Below, in pieces: positions 22,558-35,656 of a DNA stretch of 64,000 bases (within the stretch, counting starts at the first letter, position 1; each line of letters begins with the position of its first letter). A model generated the notes under the pieces. It was not told where the DNA came from and did not search any database. It worked only from the letters and a program-made list of their open reading frames with translations. Source of the DNA: Crocodylus rhombifer (lineage: Eukaryota > Chordata > Crocodylia > Crocodylidae); the NCBI GenBank assembly GCA_038503035.1, contig JAVSML010024355.1, positions 339,388-403,387 on the forward strand, written 5' to 3'. Made by a program: the position numbers and the translations under genes.

Positions 22558-24789
22558 CACGAGCTGATCACCTTCACCATCCGCCGTAAAGCTGGCAAGT
22601 CAGTCAGCAACACAGAAGTCCTTGACTTCAGAAAAGCCGACTTTGACAAGCTCAAGAGGCTAGTCGGTCAGGCCCTCAGGGACCATGACCCCAGGGAGAT
22701 GGGAGTTCAAGAAGAGTGGTTGCTTCTCAAGGAAGCGATCCTCAATGCACAAGCTAAATCTATCCCAACACGGAGGAAAGGCAGCAAGAAGGCACAGCAG
22801 CCCCCCTGGCTCTCCAGGGACCTAGCGGACCTCCTGTGGCTAAAAAGGAAAGCCTACAAAGGATGGAGGATGGGATTCACCACCAAGGAGGATTACTCCG
22901 CGCTGGTCCGGTCCTGCAGGGACCAAACCAGGAAAGCCAAGGCTGCAACTGAACTCCAACTAGCTTCAAGCATCAAGGACAACAAAAAGTCCTTTTTCAG
23001 ATATGTGGGGAGCTGGAGAAAAAGCAAGGGCAATGTTGGACCCCTGCTAAACCAGATGGGGCAACTGACAACTGACGCCCAGGAAAAAGCCAACCTATTA
23101 AATAGGTACTTTGCGTCAGTCTTTCATCAGTCACATGGGATGCCCATGCCTGCTATGGGACAGGGAAATCTGGGTGTTGGGGATCCCCTACCCTCCATCA
23201 ATGCTGACCTCGTGAAGGAACACCTTGAGAAGCTGGATACCTTCAAGTCAGCTGGCCCTGACAACCTGCACCCCAGGGTACTCAAGGAGCTGGCGAGTGT
23301 CATAGCCCAGCCCCTGGCACGGATCTTTGAAAACTCCTGGCGCTCTGGTGTACTGCCTGAAGACTGGGAAAAGGCCAATGTGGTGCCGATCTTCAAAAAA
23401 GGGAGGAGAGTGGATCCGGCTAACTACAGGCCCATTAGCCTGACTTCTATCCTGGAAAAGATCCTAGAAAAGTTTATTAAGGAGGCCATCCTTGAGGGAC
23501 TGGCCCAGGCTAACATTCTAAGGGATAGCCAGCATGGGTTTGTTGCGGGTAGGTCTTGTTTGACCAATCTCATTTCCTTCTATGACCAGGTGACCTATCA
23601 CCTGGACAAGGGAGAAGAGGTTGATGTCATATATCTTGACTTCAAAAAAGCTTTTGATCTGGTATCCCATGATCACCTCTTGGCCAAACTGGCCAGTTGT
23701 GGCCTTGGCTCCACCACGATCCGCTGGCTGGGAAATTGGCTCTGTGGTCGGACCCAGAGGATTGTGATTGATGGCAGTCACTCATTGTGGTGCCCTGTGA
23801 CCAGTGGGGTCCCTCAAGGCTCTGTCCTGGGACCCATACTGTTCAACATCTTCATTAACGATGTGGACATTGGAGTCAGGAGTGGACTGGCCAAGTTTGC
23901 CGATGACACCAAACTTTGGGGCAAAGCATCCACGCCAGAGGACAGGTGGGTGATCCAGGCTGACCTGGACAAGCTCAGCAAATGGACAGACGAGAACCTC
24001 ATGGTGTTTAACACTGAAAAATGCAAGGTTCTCCACCTTGGGAGGAAAAACCTGCAGCACCCTTATAGGCTCGGCAGTGCTACGTTGGTTAGCACTACAG
24101 AAGAAAGAGACTTGGGGGTCATCACTGACCACAAGATGAACATGAGCCTGCAATGCAATGCTGCAGCTAGTAAAGTGACCAAAATGCTGGCGTGCATCCA
24201 TAGATGCTTCTCGAGCAAATCCCGGGACGTCATTCTCCCCTTGTACTCGGCCTTGGTGAGGCCGCAGCTGGAGTACTGCGTCCAGTTTTGGGCTCCACAA
24301 TTCAAAAAGGATGTGGAGAAGCTTGAGAGAGTCCAGAGGAGAGCCACACGCATGATCAGAGGTCATGAAAACAGATCTTACGATGACAGGCTGAGAGCCA
24401 TGGGACTCTTTAGCCTGGAAAAGCGCAGGCTCAGGGGTGATCTGATGGCCACCTATAAGTTTATCAGGGTGACCACCAGGATCTGGGGGAACATTTGTTC
24501 ACCAGAGCGCCCCAAGGGATGACGAGGTCGGACGGTCACAAACTCCTGCAAGACCGTTTCAGGCTGGACATAAGGAAGAATTTCTTTACTGTCCGAGCCC
24601 CCAAGGTCTGGAACAGTCTGCCAGCGGAGGTGGTTCAAGCACCTGCATTGAACACCTTCAAGAGTAAATTGGATGCTTATCTTGCTGGGATCCTATGACC
24701 CCAGCTGACTTCCTGCCCTTTGGGCAGGGGGCTGGACTCGATGATCTCCCGAGGTCCCTTCCAGCCCTAATGTCTAATGTCTATGAAAT
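22558..24789 (+). mobile_element. Young CR1 LINE, 5'-truncated within ORF2
   Basis: A 2.2-kb copy that starts abruptly in the endonuclease SDH motif region (ACGAGCTGATCACC) and continues to the 3' UTR and an ATGTCTATGAAAT tail. By eye it is roughly 95% identical to the copy at 41690-45543, so both belong to one young subfamily. Loss of the 5' end fits incomplete target-primed reverse transcription. It inserted directly downstream of an older CR1 end. Confidence 0.93.
22559..24698 (+). pseudogene. CR1 ORF2 fragment: reverse transcriptase and C-terminal domain
   Basis: The frame is open from the truncation point; the internal ATG at 22699 gives 607 codons to 24522. It encodes the ORF2 linker and reverse transcriptase with FKKGRRVDPANYRPISLTS, IYLDFKKAFD, GVPQGSVLGPILF and the catalytic FADD box. 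A one-base loss in the G run near 24468, compared with the sister copy, shifts the frame. The C-terminal region then continues in another frame to a TGA at 24696-24698. The endonuclease is absent apart from its last residues, so the copy cannot retrotranspose autonomously. In the intact family this protein nicks target DNA and reverse transcribes its own RNA. Confidence 0.93.
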
Positions 24790-27700
24790 ACACACCAGTG
24801 TATAGTTACTCCTCACTTTACCCTGGAGAAGAGTGACTTGCACCAGCATAGGGCTGTATGTCACGTGTCCACTCCATGTTTACACTAGGGTAAAGGCAGA
24901 TTACCAAAGCATAAATGTGTTGTTTGCCCACACCCTCCATTCCAAGAAAAAAAATGGTCATCCACCACTTCAATGTAAGCTGAAACTAATTTTGTTATGT
25001 GAAGTAACTGCTGTACAATCTCCCTCACGAGGGGGGATTTTCACTTTGAAAGGAACAAATGAGTAATCTGGGTACCACATCTGTGCATAATTGTGAACAT
25101 CTGCAATTTACAGCTGGACATTCTTCAGTGTTAAGCTACCCACAGAACAAATGCTTCTGGCTGGCAGTATGGACTGCAAAAGCTTAAAGAAAACTGTTTT
25201 TTTTATACTTTAGTAACTTTGGTCCTAGATCAGGTCCCACTGCAGTCAACAGCAGAACACCTGCTGGGTCAGTGGGAGCAGGTCTCAGTGCTGGCTTAGC
25301 CAGACTCCATGCTCTCTAGTAACAACAGAATGCTCTAGATATTCCAAATATAGAAATTTTCCCTGACACACAAGGTATTTATACAGCGTGTGAGAATTAT
25401 ATAGTTAAGTTACATGTACAAGTACAAAATTAATTTCAACTTCTCTTCCCTTCTCTATGAAATAAGACCTTGCACACAGATCTTACCTCACAGATTATTC
25501 AGTATCTGCATAAAACCACAATGCACTGTATAAGTACTTGGGAATTTTCAACTTATCTGAATAAACTTGGAGAGAGAATGAAAGGTTAAAGGGAGCATCA
25601 CGTTCCCCGGACAGCAAATTCAAATGTTCAGCACACGTGGAAAGAAACTTACCTTCTGGAGGCACACACTACAGTTATTTCAATCATGCTTCTGGGTCAC
25701 TAATCTTTGTGTTTGCACATAAATCTCCTAAACAATATTGTGGCACTCTACACACAAGATTTAGAGCAATCCATTTAAGGCATCTATGGGTTTAAATTTT
25801 AAAATAATCTGGTGTTTTGGGTCCTCCATGTATTTTGTTAAATTATTTCAAAATAAAAATGCAAAGAACTGAACTGAAATTTAAGAAATCTTGGGGAACA
25901 TTTTTCACACAAACGAGACAACTTTGTGAGATTTCTACTTAGAACTGCAGCCTCTTTGGGGAAAGAATTGCCTCTTTGTTCAGTGTTTGGCCACTTTGGG
26001 GGTCTGTGGGTCTGAGTCCGGAACTGGGGCTACTTGAGCACTGCTGCAACATGAATAAAAAGTAATAGGAATAATATCATACTCATCCGGTGATTGCTTT
26101 ATACATTTATCCTAAAGATTAAGACAGACACTAATATTAGAGTGAAAACTATTGGCCCCTTACCTACCCTCTTTATTCCCTAGCAGAGCCAGGACAGCTA
26201 AAGACAAAGAAGAAACTACAAAGTTGCACTCACTGAATTTCTGGCCCATCATCCTGTGTTTTAGCATCTGTGGAGCCTCCAGTTCTCAGCTGAAGACTGG
26301 GGGCACGCACAGCTATTTGCCTGGTATAAATTCATGTTGCTCACTTTAAGTTGTGTGAACATAGACTGGGAGCAGTGTGTGCAGCTGTTTGCCAGTGCTG
26401 GGAGCTGTGCAGGATACCCGGTGCCTTGGGATGAGATTGGGAGGGGCTGGCAGGTTTTCTGGGGAAGGGGGCTTGGTAGGTTTCCTGGTGGGGTTGTGTG
26501 TCAGGGAGTGGGGGAGGTCAGGGAGCTAAAAATAGCCTGATCAGGATTGGGAGGTAGAAAGAGCATAACCCCGGGACTGGGGCAACTCGATGGGCTTTCT
26601 CAGACCTAGGGCTGCACTCCAAATACTTACAGGCATTCAATAGAATGGGCTAACTCATCCCAATTTAAGTTCATTCACCATATTCAGTGAAATAAATTAG
26701 GTTGTGCCCACCAATTTTTGCCCAGTTTGACTCCTCTGAATGCCTGCACAGATGCGCATTTAGCTTGACCTAGCCCTAGTCAGGTTGATCTAAATGTAAT
26801 GGCTGCACATACCCTACAAAATGTGCACACTATCAAGGTTTTGGTTTCTTCCTCATTCTGTACAATGGAAACCACAGTATCAGTGCTCAGTCATCATTCA
26901 TAAACCTGAGTTCATTCTTAGGAAATTCTGTGAATTTTGGGCCAGCTGAATTGAGGAGGGAAGCTTGGTGTTCACTCTTTCATTGCAGCATGGTAGGTTA
27001 GGAGCCATTTTTCCAGTACTACTATGTACTTTGAGACTGCTTGTATTCCACTTTCCCTCTAATAGCAGTGGGAAGTGCAATGCAGGGTTACATATTCAGC
27101 ATTAGCTGCCATGGGTAATTCACCAGGAATTTTCAAAGTTTAGCAGGAGATGATGTTGAGTAAAAGCTTCTTCTGGCCCTTCCTACTCCTGCATGGTCAC
27201 ACCTCCACAGTCCCAAAGGGCATACATATATTTAGGGATATGAGTATAATATTGGTTAAGCTCTTTTTTGCTTGTTTTTGGGCCAGTCTTGATGAATATG
27301 CGTGTAACTTTCATCTCCTCCATACCCAAAAGGAGAGGAGATGACTTAGCTCCCATCTTGCATGCTATACTCAGCTTGTTAAGGTGAAGTTTTCTACTTC
27401 TTTTTCTTTTTCAAAGCTGAACAAAACAGTGTTTGTAAACTGGCGGGATAATTTTGGTGGTCTCAGTCTTAGACCATAGAGAAATGTTATTCATCCATGC
27501 ACAACATATAATTCAGCCTAAGTGACAGGCTCTGCTCTGGAGAACTCCTGGACTGAGCTGGCTTACAGAGTCAATTATTCCCAGGGAGGCGGGGGGCGGG
27601 TGGGCTAGACAGAGTAGAGGTGGCTGCCAACAAGGCATGGGGAAATTTACTTTGTGTCAGCCTGCATGACACAGTACCTCATTTGTGGATAAATGTAAAT

Positions 27701-29217
27701 CTGCTAGTTCTTTTTCACAGGCAGTAAAATGTACAATCTTCCCCTATTCCCAAAACAGGAAAAAAAAATCAGGACTGTCTTTGGGAGCTACCTTATATTT
27801 CAATCAAGTCTCTTTCATAAAAGTCATTTAAGGTAAATATCTATAATGACCTACAGCCCAACTATAATATTTACTATGGCCCAAATGTTGAATTCCTTAC
27901 TGCAAGATTCCCACTGAAGTCAATGTGAGTTATGCCTGAGAAAGAACTGACTAAAAACTGAGTAAGGATTTCAGGATTTGTCCCTTTATCAGTCTAAAGT
28001 GACACTGCTGTCCAAAAAAGTTAAAATAAATAAAACTCCTCCCATGCTCAAAACCTTCAAAGCTAAAAGGTGAAAAAAACATTATTTTTGTCCATAAAGC
28101 ATCTAGAGAATCCCATCTTATCAAAAGAAGGGCAATTCCCAATGAAAGAATTTGGAAAAAGGCAGAAGAGAACATCTCAAAATAAATGAGGCACTTATTG
28201 CTGAAAAATGAGCATAGATATATCTCAGCAAATGCTAAAGCTCAGAATTTACTGCATTTTTCATGCCTTCTCCAGTAAGTTTCTTATCTCACATTTGGTA
28301 TCACAACAAGGGATTCTGCATACTCTGTATGAAATACAACAAGCCTGTGATTTTTGCAGTAATAAACTCCATACATGCATGACAAATCCAAGCATGCAAA
28401 ATGTTTAACATCCCAGTTCACAGATACTTTGGGGACAAAATCCGATTATGAGTTATATGCCACAATAAATAGGGCTCAACGTTTCATAAAGCAATTTATA
28501 GTTCATAAAAATGACAAAATGTACCTGTCAGATAGAACGCGGAGAGTAGATCTCTGTGCTGCCTGCTGGAAGAAAGGGCAGAGATGTTTATTTTATATTC
28601 TGACTCTAAAATTACGAGCACAATCAACACTTAAAAAAATGTGTAACACACATTTTTGTCAAGTGTCCAAATCCTAAAGTCCTAGCAAAGTAGCAGAAAG
28701 TCTATAGTAAAATGGACATTTCAGACTAGCAAATGTAAGACTACTTCATTAAGTATGCCATAAACCAGCAGAATGTCAAAGTAGTGCACAGTATTTGAGG
28801 TCTGAATTACTCTATTTAGATGATTTTCTGCAGGTTTCTGAAAAGCCAGTGAGGTTTGATTCTCTTCCTCCCCCCTGCCACTCCCACCCACACTCCTTTA
28901 CCATTAGTCTCCTCCCATTCTTCCACAGAAACAAACATCACATATTTGGTTCCTTTTGAGATTGGAGCCTGTAGCTGTAATGATAAATTTAGTGAAGACT
29001 GCCAGACCTGCTGCAGGCTTCTCATGAGCCATGTTCATCTGCTAGCAACTTTTGACTACACTGTACAGGACTGACCCGTGCTGTTTACTTCTCAGTTCTT
29101 GTACAGTACAACTCTTAGGATGGGGTGTAAAAGCACGGTCCTTGTTATTGTGTTAACTGGCAGTTCTAGGAATAGAAATCATAGTCTCTCAAGCCTAACT
29201 CTGAGTTGGACTGCCGC

Positions 29218-29255
<38 letters not shown>

Positions 29256-30649
29256 ACTTTCCCCTCCTTGAATCATTTCAAGTGGTGTGATTCATGACTT
29301 GGTTGCATTAACTAACTGCTAGCTCTATCGTGTTCTCATAATCTACTTTAAAGCCTTGAATATAATATCATTGTATATGTTCAGGTTGTGCCCTCTACAT
29401 TAGGCAGAAAAGGAGCAAGTGGTTAAGCCATGGTTGGAGTCAAGGGCAAGAGAAGTTGGAATTTTGCCTTTGCAATTGCCAGATGAATGTGTTTTGAAGT
29501 ACTTTGCAGATTGATCTGTGGCTTCTGAGGCTGCCTGGGGGTAGAATACTGCAGAGCAGTATGTGCAATATTAGGTGGGAAGGAAGTGACCTTTTGAGGT
29601 CATCAACAACTTCTACAGCCTATAAAAAAAAAAATGACTAGGCAGGCTGGAAAGGGAAATCCAATGTTTTCCCTGGTCACGGAACAGTGGTTGCAACAGG
29701 TAGCCTTGATATGCAGTGTGTAAAAAGTGACACAAATGGAGTGAATCCTTACAGTTCTGGCAGGCAGACACAGATCTGGTTTTCCTTTAGGAGGAAGGAG
29801 GTCCTGGTCTGGCTTTATAAACTCAGTTTCTGCTCACGAGGATCAACAACCTGGAATGGGTTGTTGTAATAAATAAATATAAAGGTAAAGGGGAAGTCCA
29901 GCTATTTACACTTCTTCAGTATACAAAACCAACTGTTATATTATCATTTACTTGAAAGCCATTTCCCTGTTTCTACTTCATTAAGGAGTATGAAAAATCT
30001 TGAATCTCTGGAAACGACTCGCTGACCCTGATTATCATCAATCTGGTACCATGGGGTATTGTTTGGATGGGTGAAAAGAGAATGAAGGAAGGTTGAAGAT
30101 TTTCCTCCCATGGAAACTAGGGTTTACCACAGGAACAAAGAAATGATTTACAGTATGAACAAAGAGAGGAATTATCCTGAGACTGTCATTATAAATAATA
30201 AAGAATGGGTATCTGCTTGCGATTCTCAGCTAGTTCATTCACCCGTCTAGAAGAAATAATAGTCCTCATCTTCCTATATGTTTGTACAACTCCTGGAGTA
30301 ATGGGCTCTCAGTCCTGACTGCATGTAACTTAACAGAGGTTTACTGGGTTCTACCAGCATAGGAATCATAATGTATCATTAAGGAAAGAACTAGGAGTCA
30401 GATTGCTAAAGGTTGAAAAAGAAACTTATGAAGCATTATATTCAGCTGCCATGCAAGCACAACAGTTCTCATAACAGCTAAGATGCTATTTTACTACCTC
30501 TTAAAACAACAATTTTAAACATTTCAAGATTCAAACCACCCCTTGTTAAACTAAAAACACCTCTTGGGAAATGCCAGCTCTTGGCCTTCACTCATTTCTT
30601 GATTATGGAAAAATAATCAAGCAATTCTTCTGTTGCAAAGAACTCAGGA
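24790..30649. other. No recognised gene
   Basis: AT-rich intron-like DNA apart from the ATT microsatellite. A GC-richer patch at 26380-26620 carries short frames without recognisable motifs. Confidence 0.55.
29221..29254. repeat. (ATT)n microsatellite
   Basis: About 11 perfect ATT trinucleotide units. Confidence 0.97.
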
Positions 30650-30855
30650 AGACCACAACAGGTCAAATGTTTTTGGCACTATGGATTCTTATTTTAAATC
30701 TCTGGGTTTATCTTATGAATTACATATAAGTGTTTGCTAATACTGCATTCTAGTATTGAGTGCTATATTGCACTGCACTCTGTGGCATCTTTAAAAGAAT
30801 CTTGCAGCACCCCAAGTAACATGGCACCCTGGTTGAGAATCACTGCCCCTAAAAC
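30650..30855 (-). mobile_element. hAT-like MITE (family D), copy 2
   Basis: On the minus strand this reads CAGTGATTCTCAACCAGGG, then a GGTGCCATGTTACTTGGGG block, ATAAACCCAGAGATTT, and ACATTTGACCTGTTGTGG. This is the same order as the copy at 21320-21475. The terminus is hAT/Charlie-like. It is non-coding. Confidence 0.65.
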
Positions 30856-31811
30856 TTGGTACTAGTTAAGTGACAACTTATGAGGAAATATTCTTGGGGC
30901 CCTACTGTTTGCCCTTTTACACTATTTAAGGGTTGCCCCTAAAGGACTCATCTGCTGACTCTCCAGCATCTGTTTGGTGGTGGGAGATCTGAGATACAGT
31001 AGTACAAACTAGCTATGCATGCTTTGGGATTTTTGCATTGTGATAGACAGATACTTTGGTCAAAAGGCTTTACTAGGAAACCTTTCCTTATCTAGGCATT
31101 GAAATGGAGTTTTTCCTGGAGCACCATGCATCGCATGGCCTGCTGTCAGTAGCTTTGGAAGCCAATAGAGCTCCATGTATTACATCCTAATTTCCATGAC
31201 CAGCATGGTATTCTCTGTCTTCTTCAAGACACAAGAATACTGTGAGAAGGAGGGGAAGATTTACATTACTGGGTCTCTCTGGCTAAATGAACATGCCTGT
31301 GGCACAGGCTTGCAGCTCTGTGTACAAGGAACACAATCTGGTATTTTCCCTGGTTTGCTGATGGAGATGCTCCAACACTATGGGGCTGCTTCTCCACACT
31401 GTCTGAAAGCTATTTGGAGTCTAGGCCCCTTTTCTGAGATGCAGCCCTGGACATTTCAGTCAATCCGCTCTGAAAGAACCACTAAGATGGTTTGCTTTGA
31501 TAGAGAAACAGCCTCTCTTTATTCCAGTGTATTCAAATTCTTTTTTATAGGCTGTAAAGGCCAGGAGGACTGCTATGATCATTTAATCTAATTCCTTGTA
31601 AACAAAGACCACTGATTTTGTTCCAGAAGCTGGATGGAAATACATTTTTCAGAAAGATCTTGTCTTCTTTTAAAAGCTCCATGTGCTTCTAAGAAAAGGG
31701 AGAAGAACAATCTTCTTTTCCTTCCAGCTTTGACAAAAGTTGAGCTCAGCAGGGAGATGACTTAATGAAGACTGGATGACCAATGTGTCTCTATAGTTTA
31801 TCCATACCTGT
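30856..31811. other. No recognised gene
   Basis: The longest open frame (31175-31591, plus strand, 138 codons) shows no domain I recognise, no splice context and ordinary composition. Confidence 0.5.
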
Positions 31812-33425
31812 TTCATAGAATCATAGAAGTAGGGTCAGAAGGGACCTTGTAGATCTTCAAGCTCGACCCCCTGCCAGGGCAGGAGAAAAACTGGGCTCAA
31901 ATGACTACAGCCAGGTAGGCATCAAGCCTCTTTTTAAAGACTCCCCAGGGTAGGAGCCAGCACCACTTCCCTTGGAAGTTGGTTCCAGCTCCTAGCCGCC
32001 CTAACTGTGAAGTAGTTCTTATGGATGTCTAATCTAAACCTACTCTCCAACAATTTGTGGCCGTTATTCCTTGTTATGCCAGGGAGTGCTAGGGGAAACA
32101 AGGTCTCCCCCAAACCCTTCTGGTTCCCCCTAGTGAGTTTATACATGGTCACCAGGTCCCCCCTCAGCCTTCTCTTGTGAAGGCTGAATAGGTTCAGGTC
32201 CTGCAGTCTCACATTGTAGGGTCTGCCCTGCTGTCCCCAGATCGTGCGGGTGGCCCTCCTCTGGACCCTCTCAATGTTGTCCACATCCCTCCTGAAGTGG
32301 GGCGCACAGAACTGGACACAGTACTCCAGCTGCGGCCTGACCAGTGCTGCATAGAGGGGGAGGATCACCTCCTTGGCCCTGCTTGAGATGCACTTGTGGA
32401 TGCATGACAAGGTCCGGTTAGCTCTGCCAACCGTAACCTCTCATTGTCGGCCCACGTTCATTTTGGAGTCAATAATGACTCCGAGATCCCCTTCTGCCTC
32501 CGTGCTCTCATCTTATAAGTGTGCTGCTGGTTACTACTGCCCAAGTGCAGCACCCAGCACTTGTCAGTATTGAACCGCATCCTGTTTTTGTTAGCCCACC
32601 CCTGTAACCTTTTCAGCTCTTGCTGCAGTCTTTCCCTCCCTACTAGCGTGCTCACCTCACCCCATATTTTGGTATCATCAGCAAATTTAAACAGGTTGCT
32701 TTTCACCCCGTTGTCCAAATACCTGATAAAGAGATTGAACAGCATGGGCCCGAGGACCGAGCCCTGGGGGACTCTGCTGCCCACTTCTCCCCAGGTCGAA
32801 TATGACCTGTCCACCACCACCCTCTGAGTACGACCTTTCAGCCAATATGCAATCCATCTGACTGTGTAGGCATCAATGCCACAGTCACCTAGTTTTTTAA
32901 TGAGGATGGGGTAGGAGATGGTGTCAAAGGCCTTGCTGAAGTCCAGAAAGACTACATCCACGGCGACACCTGCATCCAATGCTTTTGTGACCTAATCATA
33001 AAAGGCAATCGGGTTGGTCTGATATGACCTTCCCCTAATGAAACTGTGCTGGTTGCCCTTGAGCATCAACCCTGAAGCCAGCCCATCGCAGATGTCCTCC
33101 TTGATGATCTTTTCAAAGAGTTTCCCTAGGATTGAGGTAAGAGTGATGGGCCTATAGTTGCCTGGGTCCTCCCTCCTCCCTTTTTTAAAGATGGGGACCA
33201 CGTTGGCTATCTTCCAATCATCTGGCACCTGGCCAGAGCACCACAAGGGCTTGTAAAGCCATGCCAAAGGCCCTGCAATAACCCCTTCTAGCTCCCTCAA
33301 CACCCTGGGGTGGAGAGCATCTGGACCCGTTGATTTGAACATGTCCAGCCCCTCCAGAAGCTCCCTAACCCGGTCCTCTCCAAGCTTGTATTCTCTGTCT
33401 ATCCCTGTCATATCTGATTACTCCT
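31812..33425 (-). mobile_element. CR1 LINE, 5'-truncated, minus strand
   Basis: The 3' end lies at the left: TTTCATAGAATCATAGAAG is the reverse of the CR1 ATTCTATGA tail, followed by AGAAGGGACCTTGTAGATC. The element extends through the ORF2 C-terminal region and RT to a truncation near 33425. It differs clearly from the young subfamily at 22.6 and 42 kb and carries more damage. Confidence 0.93.
31934..33411 (-). pseudogene. Broken CR1 ORF2 (RT domain)
   Basis: Three open pieces in order on the minus strand. 33411-32992 has VVPIFKKGRREDPGNYRPIT and ends at an in-frame TAG. 32979-32458 has VVFLDFSKAFD, GSRVPQGSVLGPMLFN and the intact catalytic KFADDTKIWG box. 32410-31934 has RPQLEYCVQF, ERVQRRATR and LHKRRLRGDL. 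The first two are separated only by the stop; the second to third transition needs a frameshift near 32510 plus a further stop. The GVPQG motif is altered to SRVPQG. No endonuclease is left. Confidence 0.92.
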
Positions 33426-34340
33426 CAGTCTCTACTACATGAGCTCACCTATATCCAAGTCTCTTGACATAGCCCATAGAGGTTAGTGCATCTGCCTGTT
33501 GTCACCCTTGGAAAGGTGATCCAAGCTGAATGCAAATGTAAGAGAGAAGCAACACTGGAGAGAAGCCTTTCTGGCCTACACATCTTACACTCTTGTCTGA
33601 GCCTTCTCAATCATTCTGAGGCCATCATGCTTCTCTTTATATCCCCTCTCAGACTGAGAGACAAACATACACTGTTGACTGATAGAGAAATGTCAGCTCA
33701 CAGAAAGCTTTCTAGATACAAGTGAACAAGTACAGCCCATACCAGGTTGATGGGGCACCTCCCATAAGAAATAAATGCTTTCAATGACCACTTGAAAATA
33801 CTTCTGAATGAGATTATTCAACATTTCAATTTGTTTTCCATCCAAAGTCCCTTAACAAACTTCTCTGCTTACCCGGATCAGGCTGATGTGATGTAGAGAA
33901 AATTGTTCATAGAAATGTCATTCATTGCTTGGCTGATGAGACTATAGGAACTGTTCTCTGTGATTTCATCATACTTCTAATATGCCAGCATTATGTTTGT
34001 AACAGTATGAGCAAAAGGGTAGTATTTAGTTCCATTGATTGCCTGCTTCACTCTTTTTAATAGCTTAATTTTGGTTGTGCTATTCAATTTGCATTTTATT
34101 TTACATCATTAACAACTTTACTGTGGACAACTTATCATCCATCAACAAAGAAGATGAGAATGTTAAATGTTCTTCATTATTCCTAGGAATACCGGTTTGT
34201 TCTGGTTAAAAGAATAACAACTGATGGCACTGACAGAGTTTAAACCTCTTCAAAATGTATCACTGTAAACTAATTTGGGTGGTGGTTTTGGGCTTATTAT
34301 CAACAATTAATTAAACACATATTGTATACTTTTACTCAGA
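33426..34340. other. No recognised feature
   Basis: AT-rich single-copy-like DNA beyond the 5' truncation of the minus-strand CR1. Confidence 0.55.
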
Positions 34341-34547
34341 GTGGGTGCATCTACACATGTAATTAATGTGATGCAATAAACTCTGAAGCTGTCTGAGCTG
34401 GAGTAAACTTCTCCTAGGCATAGTGTGTACATGTGCATCTGGGATAGCAGCAATTTGAGCCAGGGCAGAACAGGCCCAGGCTGGCAGGGGGAATGGGGTA
34501 TTAGTCCAGAGCTCTGGGTGGTGGTGCCAGGTGGCAGGAGGCAGGAG
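34341..34547. repeat. Probable MITE fragment running into gap
   Basis: GGGTGCATCTACACATGTAA resembles the GGGTG...CTACAC termini of the other MITEs in the window. A second ACATGTGCATCTGGGATAGC block lies at 34430-34450. It is cut by the N run, so the right end cannot be judged. Confidence 0.35.
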
Positions 34548-34557
34548 NNNNNNNNNN
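34548..34557. other. Assembly gap (10 N)
   Basis: Ten undetermined bases after a GGTGGCAGGAGGCAGGAG tract. The true length is unknown. Confidence 1.
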
Positions 34558-35290
34558 GTGTCACTAGGGCGCGTGAGACGTGGTGAGTGTGTGCTCACTG
34601 GTGGACACAGCACCATTGATTCTGTTTTGTTTAACGTTTCATCAATAAAGTTGAGCCTGACCACCTATAACATCACAAAGCGTGATCTGCTGTAAGCCCG
34701 ACTATTGAAAGATCCTGTAACATAGGGAAGTACCCTCATCACTTGGCTAAAGAACCAGAATCATCCTGTGTAGTAGTAAATACACGGTACTACCACCAGC
34801 AGAAGCTACAATGCTTAAGTGGATGTGCCTCTGAGAATTATGTTTTATCTGGGCTTTTACTTTTCTTGTGATGCTGGTTTTTAGGTGGTGGAATAGCTTT
34901 TGTTTTATTTCCATGTTTCCTCCATTTTTTTGGATCAGAAACACAATTTTGCTAATAGATTCATGGCTATTAAGAACAGAACAGGCTATTTTGAAGATTT
35001 AGTCTGATCTCCTGCGTAACACAGTCCATGAGACTTTCCTGAAATAATTTTTGCTTCAGATCCAGTATCTGTGGTTGATGTAGAACAGATTTTTTAGAAA
35101 AAAAAATCAATCAAAATTAAAAAAATCTCCTGTGATGGAGAATCCACACCGAGTTATTCCAGGGTTAATCATTCTCACAGTTAAAAAAACCCTGCAGTTT
35201 GTTGTCAGTTTCTGCAAATTTCACCTTTTTCTTTTAGAGTGAATAGCCCTCTAGTATCAAAAATGTTGTTCTCAGTGTATATCAGTGTTA

Positions 35291-35331
35291 CACTGATACA
35301 CATGATGCTGGAGTCTGCTGGAGTGTGGTGT
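35291..35331. repeat. Family-B MITE fragment
   Basis: ACTGATACACATGATGCTGG followed by AGTCTGCTGGAGTGTGG matches the hairpin arm of the family-B copy at 49759-49800. Confidence 0.65.
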
Positions 35332-35656
35332 TCTCAATATATTATTGTAGTTCTTTTCCTTGTTTTTAATGGTTTTGTCCAAGAATTAATTTGTATCTTG
35401 TGAGCTTTTAAAATTCTTTGTCAGCTCCACTGACTATTTCTCCTTTAAATTTGTAATATGCCTGTGACAGTGGTTCTACTGGTTGGTTCAAGGCTTTCCT
35501 TTCTGAGAGTTATTCCGCTTTTCAATTTTTTTTCTTGGTCACTTGAGTCAGGTGTTCCAAGAAATTATAAAACTCTTTCCTAACTCTGTGATTTGAGATT
35601 TTCAGCTCCTTGATATTTATTTTCCACCTTGATTTTATCATTATTTCCACAATTTA

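Noticed and set aside
23782..24366. 194-codon minus-strand frame (and the 244-codon one at 44533-45267)
   Set aside because: Antisense shadows of CR1 ORF2, present in both copies because the sense frame is conserved.
31175..31591. 138-codon plus-strand frame
   Set aside because: No recognisable motif, no splice or promoter context, and no relation to nearby elements; likely chance.
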